38,761 bases of DNA, from positions 1 to 38,761 of the forward strand of contig JBDKGH010000090.1 in NCBI GenBank assembly GCA_039798265.1, in the 5' to 3' direction. This DNA comes from JBDKGH01 sp039798265. Lineage in GTDB: Bacteria > Bacteroidota > Bacteroidia > Flavobacteriales_D > Sanyastnellaceae. The notes under the pieces are model-generated. The model had not been told where the DNA came from. It was given only the letters and a program-made list of their open reading frames with translations, and did no database searches. Every line of letters starts with the position of its first letter. The first letter of the stretch is position 1. Below, piece by piece: positions 31,821-38,761 of this stretch. A program made the position numbers and the translations under genes.

Positions 31821-33128
31821 ATGATAAGAAATTCGAAAAACAGTCTCAAGCAATTGGGGCTGTTTTCCTTTTTTATACTCGCCTTTTTTTCTTCTTGTAA
31901 AAAGCCAGATTCTACTGGAGGCATCGATCTATTGCCACCGGAAGACGAACTTTCTGCTTTTCAATCGGATGACTACAGCCTTGAAGTGAAGGTGTATGAA
32001 GATGACAGCATTCGTACAGATGAACTGAGCTCTTCTATGTTGGGTTCCTATATCGATCCTGTTTTTGGTTCTACCACCATGGGTATTTATACCCAGTTGC
32101 GCATGAGCACTTCATCCGAATCATTTCCTACGGAGATTGAGATTGACTCTGTGGTGCTTGCCTTAGTTTATTCTGAAGTGGTAGATCCTTACGGAGGTGT
32201 TAGCCGACAAGGATTTTCGGTTTATGAAATAGACGAAGAACTTTATTTGGATAGCACCTACTATTCTCAGCACCGAACGGCTATTAAAAACCGGAATTGG
32301 ATTTCGGCGCAAGGACAATATCAAACGCCGAATCTAGATGAAGACGTGGCTGTGGGAGAAGACACGCTTGCCCCTCAATTGCGTTTGCCGTTGGACAAAG
32401 AGTTGGGTTTGCATTTGTTGAACCCCACGGTGAGCGGTGCCTTGGATGATAATGATGCTTTTCAGGATTACTTCAAAGGTATTTTTATTGAGGCCGAAAC
32501 CCGCAATGCTGGCATCATCAACTATGATTTAGTTGATCCAGATTCAAAAGTGACCGTGTATTATCGCGATTTATCCGGCGATGAGCCCGATACAACGAGC
32601 TACGATTTTTTGATTACTTCTGATTGTGCTCGCTACACTTATGTGCAGCGAATTTATACCGGGCCTTTGGCTGCTTTAGACCCAGTAAATCCAATGGACG
32701 GAAGTCAATTGTTGTATGTTCAATCTACTGGTGGTATTTTAAGTACCATAGACTTCCCTGATTTAGAAAATACACCAGAGGCCACGATCAATCAGGCCCG
32801 TTTGATCATTCCTTTTGAAAAAGATTTTCGTTATCGCCCGCATGACAAACTATTCATTTTATATAAAAATGAAGATGGAGAGTACACCACAATGCCAGAC
32901 GAAACCTTAGGCACCATTGGTGGCACGGTGGATCTCGTAAATGGTCATGTGGTGTTTGATATTAGCCGTTATATTCAAAAGCGTTTGAGCGGGGATATAG
33001 CAGCGGGGCCACTTTATTTATTGAGCAGTTCGGCGGGTGTTACAGCCAATCGAATGGTTTTGCACGGGCCAGCGTTCTCCACGGATAAGAAGGAGAATAT
33101 GCGACTAGTGATAACCTACTCAAATTGA
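31821..33128 (+). CDS. DUF4270-family lipoprotein
   Basis: The protein has 435 residues. I start at ATG 31821, which opens a lipoprotein signal with lipobox FFSSC (Cys26); an in-frame extension upstream lies inside the previous gene. The mature protein is predicted all-beta with recurring patterns such as SEVVDPYGGVSRQGFSVYEIDEELYLDSTYYS and INQARLIIPFE, matching DUF4270. These are envelope lipoproteins of unknown function conserved in Bacteroidota. The gene follows the GT5-like gene by 10 bases and precedes glmS by 63, an arrangement I recall as conserved in Flavobacteriales. Function is unknown; the family call is fairly certain. Confidence 0.82.
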   Translation: MIRNSKNSLKQLGLFSFFILAFFSSCKKPDSTGGIDLLPPEDELSAFQSDDYSLEVKVYEDDSIRTDELSSSMLGSYIDPVFGSTTMGIYTQLRMSTSSESFPTEIEIDSVVLALVYSEVVDPYGGVSRQGFSVYEIDEELYLDSTYYSQHRTAIKNRNWISAQGQYQTPNLDEDVAVGEDTLAPQLRLPLDKELGLHLLNPTVSGALDDNDAFQDYFKGIFIEAETRNAGIINYDLVDPDSKVTVYYRDLSGDEPDTTSYDFLITSDCARYTYVQRIYTGPLAALDPVNPMDGSQLLYVQSTGGILSTIDFPDLENTPEATINQARLIIPFEKDFRYRPHDKLFILYKNEDGEYTTMPDETLGTIGGTVDLVNGHVVFDISRYIQKRLSGDIAAGPLYLLSSSAGVTANRMVLHGPAFSTDKKENMRLVITYSN

Positions 33129-33191
33129 TTACATTCGTAGAGAACAAAACGACCGGTGCTCGCTGAGTCACCATAATAAAGACGAAACAAC

Positions 33192-35036
33192 ATGTGTGGA
33201 ATTGTAGGATACTTAGGTAATAGTGATGCATATCCTATTTTGATAAAAGGCTTGAAGCGTTTGGAGTATCGTGGATACGATAGCGCTGGGGTTGCTATGC
33301 TCGACCATGGCCAATTTAATTTGTACAAGAAAAAAGGAAAGGTTGCTGATCTAGAAGCCGAAGTAGCTTCACAAACAACCGCCGGTAACTTGGGTATAGG
33401 TCATACACGTTGGGCAACACACGGTGTACCAAACGATGTAAATGCACATCCACACATTTCTGGTGATGGCAATTTGGTGTTGATTCATAATGGAATCATC
33501 GAGAACTATGCGCCTCTTAAAGAGGAGTTGTTAAACCGCGGCCATAAGTTTACCAGTGATACGGACACAGAAGTATTGGTGCATTTTATAGAAGACGTTC
33601 GCTCAAAAACAGGCGTTCCGTTGTTTGAAGCAGTGCGCATAGCATTGGCTGAAGTTATAGGTGCATACGCCATTGTGATCTTAGACAAAAACAATCCCGA
33701 TCAAATGATTGCGGCCAAGAAGTCGAGTCCGCTAGTGATTGGTGTTGGTCAAGATGGTGAGTTTTACATTGCTTCGGATGCTACTCCAATAGTAGAGTAC
33801 ACGAAGAATGTCGTGTATTTGGAAGATGAAGAAGTGGCCCTTTGCGATCGCAATGAGGGATTGAAAATAGTAACGATACAGAATCAGCAAAAAACGCCAT
33901 ACATACAAGCGTTGGAGCTGAAGTTGGAGGCTATTGAAAAAGGAGGCTATGATAGTTTCATGCTAAAAGAGATTCATGAGCAGCCTCGTTCTATTCGCGA
34001 TTCTATTCGCGGACGCGTGAATTTGCAGCATGGATTGATACGCATGAGCGGTATTGATCAGCACGAATCGAAGTGGATCAATGCCCGTCGTATCATTATT
34101 GTAGCGTGCGGTACCTCATGGCACGCTGGTTTGGTGGCGGAGTATTTATTTGAAGAGTTTGCTCGCATTCCTGTGGAAGTAGAGTACGCGTCAGAGTTCC
34201 GCTACCGCAATCCTGTGATATTCCCCGATGACATTGTTATCGCCATTTCTCAAAGTGGAGAAACGGCGGACACCTTAGCGGCTATTGAGCTCGCAAAAGA
34301 GAAAGGAGCCTTTATTTTTGGCGTGTGCAATGTTGTTGGTTCTACCATTTCACGTGCTACGCACAGTGGAGCTTACACTCACGCAGGTCCAGAAATTGGG
34401 GTGGCTTCTACTAAAGCATTTACTGCTCAGGTAACCGTATTGTATCAATTGGCCTTGGCGGTAGCCTCTAAGCGCGGCACCCTAACACATGATCGCGTGG
34501 CCCGACTGATGGCAGAGTTAAACTCTATTCCAGATAAGATCGATGAGGTTTTGAAGACCAATTCTCAGATTGAAACCATAGCTGAGATCTATAAAGATCA
34601 TCGCAATGCATTGTATTTGGGCAGAGGATATAGCTTCCCCGTTGCTTTAGAGGGAGCATTAAAACTGAAAGAAATTTCGTACATCCATGCGGAAGGATAT
34701 CCGGCGGCCGAAATGAAGCATGGCCCGATAGCCTTGATTGATGATGAGATGCCGGTTTTTGTTATTGCGACTCAAGGCCATTCTTACGAAAAGGTGGTGA
34801 GCAACATACAAGAAGTGAAGGCGCGCAAAGGAAAGATCATAGCGATCGTTACTGCGGGCGACAAAACGGTTAAAGAGTTGGCAGACCACGCGATTGAAAT
34901 TCCAAAAACGGATGATAGCTTGGTACCATTGGTCTCTGTTATACCATTGCAGCTTTTGGCTTATCACGTAGCGGTAATGCGTGGTTGTAATGTGGACCAA
35001 CCGCGTAACTTAGCGAAAAGTGTTACAGTAGAGTAA
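33192..35036 (+). CDS. glmS: glutamine-fructose-6-phosphate aminotransferase GlmS
   Basis: The protein has 614 residues, the expected length. GlmS makes glucosamine-6-phosphate from fructose-6-phosphate and glutamine, the entry to cell-wall amino sugars. The N-terminal glutaminase starts MCGIVGYLG, with Cys2 as nucleophile after Met removal, and contains EYRGYDSAGVA and HTRWATHG. Two SIS sugar-binding domains follow, with CGTSWHAG, SQSGETADT, ASTKAFTAQV and LGRGYSFPVALEGALKLKEISY, ending in PRNLAKSVTVE. No glmS ribozyme is evident in the 63 bases upstream, as expected outside Gram-positives. A strong terminator follows. Confidence 0.98.
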   Translation: MCGIVGYLGNSDAYPILIKGLKRLEYRGYDSAGVAMLDHGQFNLYKKKGKVADLEAEVASQTTAGNLGIGHTRWATHGVPNDVNAHPHISGDGNLVLIHNGIIENYAPLKEELLNRGHKFTSDTDTEVLVHFIEDVRSKTGVPLFEAVRIALAEVIGAYAIVILDKNNPDQMIAAKKSSPLVIGVGQDGEFYIASDATPIVEYTKNVVYLEDEEVALCDRNEGLKIVTIQNQQKTPYIQALELKLEAIEKGGYDSFMLKEIHEQPRSIRDSIRGRVNLQHGLIRMSGIDQHESKWINARRIIIVACGTSWHAGLVAEYLFEEFARIPVEVEYASEFRYRNPVIFPDDIVIAISQSGETADTLAAIELAKEKGAFIFGVCNVVGSTISRATHSGAYTHAGPEIGVASTKAFTAQVTVLYQLALAVASKRGTLTHDRVARLMAELNSIPDKIDEVLKTNSQIETIAEIYKDHRNALYLGRGYSFPVALEGALKLKEISYIHAEGYPAAEMKHGPIALIDDEMPVFVIATQGHSYEKVVSNIQEVKARKGKIIAIVTAGDKTVKELADHAIEIPKTDDSLVPLVSVIPLQLLAYHVAVMRGCNVDQPRNLAKSVTVE

Positions 35037-35061
35037 TCCTATACCTATATAATAAGTAATG

Positions 35062-35092
35062 AAATGCCTAGACTTGATCTAGGCATTTTTGT
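35062..35092 (+). terminator. intrinsic terminator after glmS
   Basis: Stem ATGCCTAGA (35064-35072) and TCTAGGCAT (35078-35086), extended by A-T pairs, loop CTTGA, then TTTTTGTTT. It begins 26 bases after the glmS stop. Confidence 0.92.
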
Positions 35093-35397
35093 TTAGGATG
35101 GTTTAAAAACGGTTGATTTTCTTGAATAGAATGGAAAAACCTATGTTTTTTTTAAAAGAAGAGAGTGTCGTTCTGCGATAAAATAGGGGTGTTTTGAGAG
35201 ATGCTGACTATTGGACGGCTAAGGACGGGTTTGCGTCTTTTTTGTAAAACACTGTAAAACAAGGGTTAAGAGGCGGGATTAACAATTTCCACACTTATCA
35301 ACATTTCAACGACTTGCTGTTGATATACTTCTAATGGGGTTAGGTTGAGGACTTGCTCTAGCTGCATAGCTTTGGACAAAACCAACAATTTCCAATC
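35093..35397. promoter_or_regulatory. long regulatory gap upstream of the outer-membrane protein gene
   Basis: This 305-base stretch has no convincing gene. It contains direct repeats TGTAAAACA at 35243-35251 and 35253-35261, exactly 10 bases apart, and then DnaA-box-like words (ATTTCCACA 35285, TTATCAACA 35295, and ATATCAACA on the minus strand at 35318-35326). The promoter is TTG 35345-35347, 19 bases, TAGCTTTG 35367-35374. A weak GACG/CGTC hairpin with a T-run lies near 35224-35243. The repeats lie 120-140 bases before the start and could be activator sites. Confidence 0.5.
35345..35374 (+). promoter_or_regulatory. strong promoter of the outer-membrane protein gene
   Basis: TTG 35345-35347, 19-base spacer, TAGCTTTG 35367-35374, the best-spaced promoter in the window. 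The start near 35380 gives a leader of about 18 bases before ATG 35398, and the gene has highly biased codons, fitting strong expression. Confidence 0.65.
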
Positions 35398-36153
35398 ATG
35401 AAAAAAGTTATTATGTTCTGTGCTGCCCTAGCGGTAGCGGGTACGATGAATGCCCAGTTGCAATCTAAGAAAGGAGAGAACTATTTGCCAGAGACTGGTG
35501 AGTATGCTCTTGGTACTGATGCTACATCATTCCTTTCATACTTCGGTAACCTAGCTAACGGTGGTACTAACGGTGGTTTCGGTTTCGGTTACACTAACGG
35601 TGGTCTTGCTATCACAGGAAAGCGTTTCCAATCTGAGACTTCAGCTTACCGCGGTATGGTTCGTATCGGTATTGGTTCTATGTCATCTACTACAGTTGTT
35701 CCTGCTACAAGCGGTACTGGTACAGTAGAAGATAAGACTACAATGAGCTACAACAATGTTACATTGGGTGGTGGTATCGAGAAGCGTCGTGGTTCTACCC
35801 GTCTTCAAGGTTACTACGGTGCAATGGCTATGATCAACCTTAGCGGTTCAAAAACATCATACGAGTACGGTAATGGTGCTGCTGATGGTGACATTTTGGA
35901 GTCAAAAGCTGGATCAACATTCGGTGTAGGTGTTCGCGCTTTCGTAGGTGCTGAATACTTCATCATTCCAAAATTGTCAATCGGTGGTGAATTCGGTTGG
36001 GGCGTAGCTTTCAGCAACACTGGTGCTGGTGAAACTACTATCCAAGGTGCTGATGCTACAACAACTGGTACATCATCTTCATTCAGCTTGGACACTGACA
36101 ACTCTGCTTTCGGTGTAGCTCCTGCTGCTGTATTGGTGCATTTCCACTTCTAA
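35398..36153 (+). CDS. abundant outer-membrane beta-barrel protein
   Basis: The protein has 251 residues. A signal peptide covers about 1-19 (CAALAVAGTMNAQ). The chain is glycine-rich with alternating strands (GGFGFGYTNGGLAITGKRF, YYGAMAMINL, RAFVGAEYFIIPKLSIGGEFGWG), and ends VLVHFHF with a terminal Phe, as for a barrel of about eight strands. It has no OmpA peptidoglycan-binding domain. Codon choice is very skewed to GGT, GCT, AAC, TTC and CGT, unlike neighbours, as in highly expressed genes. It has its own promoter and terminator, so it is monocistronic and probably a major surface protein. No named family recognised. Confidence 0.83.
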   Translation: MKKVIMFCAALAVAGTMNAQLQSKKGENYLPETGEYALGTDATSFLSYFGNLANGGTNGGFGFGYTNGGLAITGKRFQSETSAYRGMVRIGIGSMSSTTVVPATSGTGTVEDKTTMSYNNVTLGGGIEKRRGSTRLQGYYGAMAMINLSGSKTSYEYGNGAADGDILESKAGSTFGVGVRAFVGAEYFIIPKLSIGGEFGWGVAFSNTGAGETTIQGADATTTGTSSSFSLDTDNSAFGVAPAAVLVHFHF

Positions 36154-36175
36154 TAGTCGGATCATCCAAAATATG

Positions 36176-36215
36176 AAGGGCTGTCTTGGTTTAACCAAGA
36201 CGGCCCTTTTTTTTT
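36176..36215 (+). terminator. intrinsic terminator after the outer-membrane protein gene
   Basis: A 14-pair stem, 36176-36189 with 36195-36208 (one T-G), loop TTTAA, then a T-run to 36215. On the minus strand the tail is weaker, though it may also help end the convergent EamA gene. Confidence 0.92.
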
Positions 36216-36219
36216 ATGC

Positions 36220-37101
36220 TTATTTATTCCATTTCTGCTGAAGAAAGCTTTCTAAGAATAGCGTTCCGATGAGCAAAACAGAGCCGAGATAAAATTGTGG
36301 GCTCATGTATTCTTTTTCGCCAAAGAGGAGGAGGGCAAAAACGATGGTATAGATCGGTTCGAGATTGATGGTAATGGCGCAAGTAAAAGGAGAAAGCACT
36401 TTCATTACATCGATGGCTTTGATGAACGCAAATGCAGTGGCGAGTGTTCCAAGTAATAGTAGCCACAGAACATCGCTCTTTTGGAGCATGGTAATGGAGG
36501 AGAGACCATTTTGGCTGAAAGCCAGATAGACACTTACACCTACAAAAGCGGTGAGAAGTTCGTAGAAGGCGATGGTGGTGGGTTCGTATTTTTTTACAAA
36601 AACACTATTAGCAGAGGAAAAAACGGCGGCACAAAAGGCGGAAGCTAAAGAGAGAATGATGCCCATTTTGTATTGAGGTTCAAAATGGAAAATAAGGCTC
36701 AGCCCCGCGATGACTAAAACTCCGAGTAAGAGTTCATAGGGTCGGAATTTAGATTTGCTGATTAATGGTGCTACGAGGGCCACAAAGAATGAGTTGGTGC
36801 TGATTACCACCAATGCTGTCGAAACATTGGATGATTTGATAGCGGCGAAAAAGAAGATCCAGTGGGCGGCGGTGACAAGCCCCGTTATGCCGAATTGTAA
36901 AAAAGGAAGAAGGCCAACGCGCAGAGATTTTTTTACCCAAAGGGTATAGGCGGCAATACTTATAGTGGCAATTAAAGTTCGCCACCACACCAATGGAGCG
37001 GCGTCAAGAGAGATTAGTTCGCCGAGTATTCCGGTAAATCCCCAGATAAAAACAATAAGGTGAAGGGTTGCTAACGCACTAAGCCGAGGCATGGTCGTCA
37101 T
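36220..37101 (-). CDS. EamA-family (DMT superfamily) membrane transporter
   Basis: The protein has 293 residues and about ten hydrophobic segments in two repeated halves of five, each an EamA domain. Seen are LIVFIWGFTGILGELISLDA and WWRTLIATISIAA in the first half and SVFVKKYEPTTIAFYELLTAFVG and INLEPIYTIVFALLLFGE in the second. The E-P motif near the end is typical of EamA exporters and permeases. It acts in the inner membrane, moving a small metabolite; the substrate is not readable from sequence. The start overlaps the upstream DUF502 gene by 23 bases; the ATG at 37092 would reduce this to 14. Confidence 0.92.
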   Translation of the reverse strand: MTTMPRLSALATLHLIVFIWGFTGILGELISLDAAPLVWWRTLIATISIAAYTLWVKKSLRVGLLPFLQFGITGLVTAAHWIFFFAAIKSSNVSTALVVISTNSFFVALVAPLISKSKFRPYELLLGVLVIAGLSLIFHFEPQYKMGIILSLASAFCAAVFSSANSVFVKKYEPTTIAFYELLTAFVGVSVYLAFSQNGLSSITMLQKSDVLWLLLLGTLATAFAFIKAIDVMKVLSPFTCAITINLEPIYTIVFALLLFGEKEYMSPQFYLGSVLLIGTLFLESFLQQKWNK

Positions 37102-37678
37102 GGTCTAATTCAACCACACCACCAGACACTATGTATTTCATAATATCTACTGCATTGCGATCTACGGGTTGAATATTGGATTTAGGCACAATCATCATAT
37201 GTCCCGAAAAGCTGTAGCTCATAGGGAAGTACACGGCTACTTTTCCTTGAAGTTCTTTCGAGTCACCCAATTCACTGAGGTCTTCGTCGGTTACAAATCC
37301 GATCATTTCCAGGTCCATATCCTTTGACACTTTTACTAAAACAGGTTGATTAAAACGCTTTTTAGAACCTACGAAAGCACCTAGGAGGTCGGTAATACTC
37401 TTGTAGATGGTCTTTATTAAAGGAACTCGATCGAGGAATCGGAGGAACATTCTTTTTACGGGCTCATTGATCACCTTACTACCGATAAAGCCTAATAGAA
37501 ACAGAAGAACGAGTAAAAGGAGGATTCCTAGGCCCGGATATTCACGTTCTCCGGGGATGAGGCCATCGAGCCAGGTGAAAAGGCGGAAGAACACATAGAT
37601 GGTGATGACAAGAGGTAATGAAATGAGTAGGCCATTAAGGATATAGCCAATTATTTTCTTTATGATCGGGTTTTTCAT
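37079..37678 (-). CDS. DUF502-family membrane protein
   Basis: The protein has 199 residues. The first membrane segment lies near 9-30 (IGYILNGLLISLPLVITIYVFF) and the second near 48-66 (GLGILLLLVLLFLLGFIGS). A soluble part of about 130 residues follows. The DUF502 blocks RVPLIKTIYKSITDLLGAF, VLVKVSKDMDLEMIGFVT and VAVYFPMSYSFSGHMMIVPKSNI are clear. Family function is unknown; proteins sit in the inner membrane. It is the first gene of a two-gene unit with the EamA transporter and has a good promoter upstream. Confidence 0.92.
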   Translation of the reverse strand: MKNPIIKKIIGYILNGLLISLPLVITIYVFFRLFTWLDGLIPGEREYPGLGILLLLVLLFLLGFIGSKVINEPVKRMFLRFLDRVPLIKTIYKSITDLLGAFVGSKKRFNQPVLVKVSKDMDLEMIGFVTDEDLSELGDSKELQGKVAVYFPMSYSFSGHMMIVPKSNIQPVDRNAVDIMKYIVSGGVVELDHDDHASA

Positions 37679-37736
37679 AACTACGAGTGGACCATTTTCG
37701 GTTGGAAGAGTGTTTCAAATTTGGAAAATGGGGTAG

Positions 37737-37764
37737 CAAAGGTAGGATAAAAATGGGCGGTCAA
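37737..37764 (-). promoter_or_regulatory. promoter of the DUF502-EamA unit
   Basis: On the minus strand, TTG at 37764-37762, 17 bases, TACCTTTG at 37744-37737. Both elements are exact. The start near 37731 gives a leader of about 52 bases. Confidence 0.6.
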
Positions 37765-37857
37765 AGATTTTAACAATTTTGACCAGGATCGTAAGCCGTT
37801 GTAAATCAAGATGTTTAGAATTGAGTGGTGTCCATTTTTGGGAAAATTTTTCCAAAA

Positions 37858-37890
37858 TTGTTCACAACTTTAGATTAAACCATATATTTG
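37858..37890 (+). promoter_or_regulatory. promoter of the LamG-like protein gene
   Basis: TTG 37858-37860, 22 bases, TATATTTG 37883-37890, an exact TAnnTTTG. The start near 37896 gives a leader of about 60 bases to ATG 37956. Confidence 0.55.
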
Positions 37891-37955
37891 TACGACTAAA
37901 TGTGAAAAGTTAAAGACGAACGAGTCAAGACTACTTACTAACCTAACCCAACATT

Positions 37956-38761
37956 ATGCATCATTTTTACTGTTTCGCGACAAAGCGTTTCTCGACGTGG
38001 GCACTCAGCCTGTGTCTTGTGTTGCTTTCGGCCGTATTTGGCACAGCAGCAGCACAGCGTGTGACTTACAATCTTGTAAGTGTCTACAATTTCCAAGAAG
38101 GAAGTGGTAGTGTGGTACACGATGTATCCGGAAACACACCAATTGATCTTACCATTCAACACCCGGGTAATGTTACCTGGTTGAGCGGAGGTGGATTACG
38201 TGTAAACACTGGAACCATTATCAAGTCATCAGGTGCTGCTACGCGCATGCATCAGGCTTTGAATGCTTCCGGTGAGTTTTCTTTTGAGGCTTGGGTAAAA
38301 CCGGATAATGCTTCACAAGCGGGTCCATCACGTATTGCTACTATGTCGAGCAATACCAGTAACCGAAACTTTATGTTGGGTCAAGATGGTTCGAACTACA
38401 TCTTTCGTAGTCGCACCACTTCAGGTGGTGATAGCAATGGTCTTCCTCAAATTTCGGCTAACCCATCGGTAGTGAACTTGCAACATGTAGTTTATACTTG
38501 GAATGCAGGAACAGAGAAATTGTACATCAATGGTCAATTGAAATATACGGGCACTCGTAACGGTAACCTGACCAATTGGAATAGCAGTTATGCTTTTGCT
38601 CTTTGTAATGAAATGACATTGGATCGTGCGTGGTTGGGTGATTTGCATTTGGTTGCGGTTTATTGTCAAGAGCTCGATTTAAATGAGGTGAATCAAAACT
38701 TCAATGAAGGTCCTGGTATTGACTACGGCAACCCAACATTGGATGAAGCATGTAATTTGAC
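37956..38761 (+). CDS. secreted LamG/concanavalin-like protein, 3'-truncated by the window end
   Basis: The frame opens at ATG 37956 and stays open to the last base (268 codons seen), so the gene runs off the window. The signal peptide covers about 1-34 (LSLCLVLLSAVFGTAAAQ). Residues about 40-245 form a LamG-like jelly-roll domain with VYNFQEGSGSVVHDVSGN, GEFSFEAWVKPDNAS, QHVVYTWNAGTEKLYINGQ and WLGDLHLVAVYCQEL. These are the classic strands of laminin-G/concanavalin modules that bind carbohydrate or protein. In this group such proteins are usually long and end in a T9SS sorting domain, which cannot be checked here. Confidence 0.88.
   Translation, partial: MHHFYCFATKRFSTWALSLCLVLLSAVFGTAAAQRVTYNLVSVYNFQEGSGSVVHDVSGNTPIDLTIQHPGNVTWLSGGGLRVNTGTIIKSSGAATRMHQALNASGEFSFEAWVKPDNASQAGPSRIATMSSNTSNRNFMLGQDGSNYIFRSRTTSGGDSNGLPQISANPSVVNLQHVVYTWNAGTEKLYINGQLKYTGTRNGNLTNWNSSYAFALCNEMTLDRAWLGDLHLVAVYCQELDLNEVNQNFNEGPGIDYGNPTLDEACNL

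Noticed and set aside
33129..33191. glmS ribozyme upstream of glmS
   Set aside because: The gap is only 63 bases, with no pseudoknot pattern, and such ribozymes are not expected in this phylum.
37938..38669. Minus-strand open frames of 74 and 82 codons near the right end
   Set aside because: Both are antisense to the signal-peptide and LamG-like coding frame that opens at 37956.

Overview
The window looks like a chromosomal segment of a Bacteroidota bacterium, most likely from the Flavobacteriales side. The evidence is two TonB-dependent receptors with N-terminal carboxypeptidase-regulatory-like domains, a DUF4249 lipoprotein beside one of them, a secreted protein ending in a type IX secretion (T9SS) sorting domain, DUF4270, a CKKED-type surface-lipoprotein signal, and -7 promoter elements of the Bacteroidota form TAnnTTTG (with TTG about 17-22 bases upstream). 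The panC / glycogen-synthase-like / DUF4270 / glmS order is also one I associate with that group. No IS element, phage, CRISPR array, tRNA or rRNA was seen.

Layout. 1-5373 (+) is a signalling block: a 5'-truncated PAS HWE-type histidine kinase, a lone receiver and a receiver-PP2C phosphatase joined by ATGA overlaps, then a TPR histidine kinase and a NarL/LuxR regulator. 5370-10388 (-) holds a helical-repeat/barrel protein of unknown function, a TonB receptor and its DUF4249 lipoprotein. 10818-13024 has a thioredoxin-like protein and a convergent TPR-like protein sharing a bidirectional terminator. 13192-16956 (+) carries a PlsC acyltransferase fused to a degenerate acyl-CoA-synthetase-like domain, then truB and queA for tRNA modification. 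17087-18509 (+) is a tightly overlapping TM2 / lipoprotein / small barrel trio. 18615-23210 (+) has a predicted surface lipoprotein and a 1307-residue T9SS-exported serine-hydrolase-like protein. 23270-27463 (-) is a TonB receptor followed by a LytS-type kinase and LytTR regulator. 27856-30025 (+) is an RprXY-like kinase/OmpR regulator pair. 30022-35036 is panC, a glycogen-synthase-like protein, DUF4270 and glmS. 35398-36153 is a strongly codon-biased outer-membrane protein. 36220-37678 (-) holds an EamA transporter and a DUF502 membrane protein. At 37956 a LamG-like secreted protein begins and runs off the window end.

The most unusual part is the 392-bp gap between the TonB receptor at 27463 and the kinase at 27856. 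On the minus strand it contains a candidate structured RNA of about 165 nt: a closing stem, two internal hairpins with one- or two-base mismatches, and an intrinsic terminator. It starts just after a perfect TAnnTTTG element. Beside it, between the two divergent promoters, lies a ladder of GTTAA half-sites spaced 9-11 bp apart. This layout suggests that the OmpR-family regulator controls its own operon and the RNA, or the leader of the TonB receptor-LytSR operon. That is inference from sequence only.

Limits: folds and promoters were read by eye, no homology search was run, and domain names are from recognised motifs.
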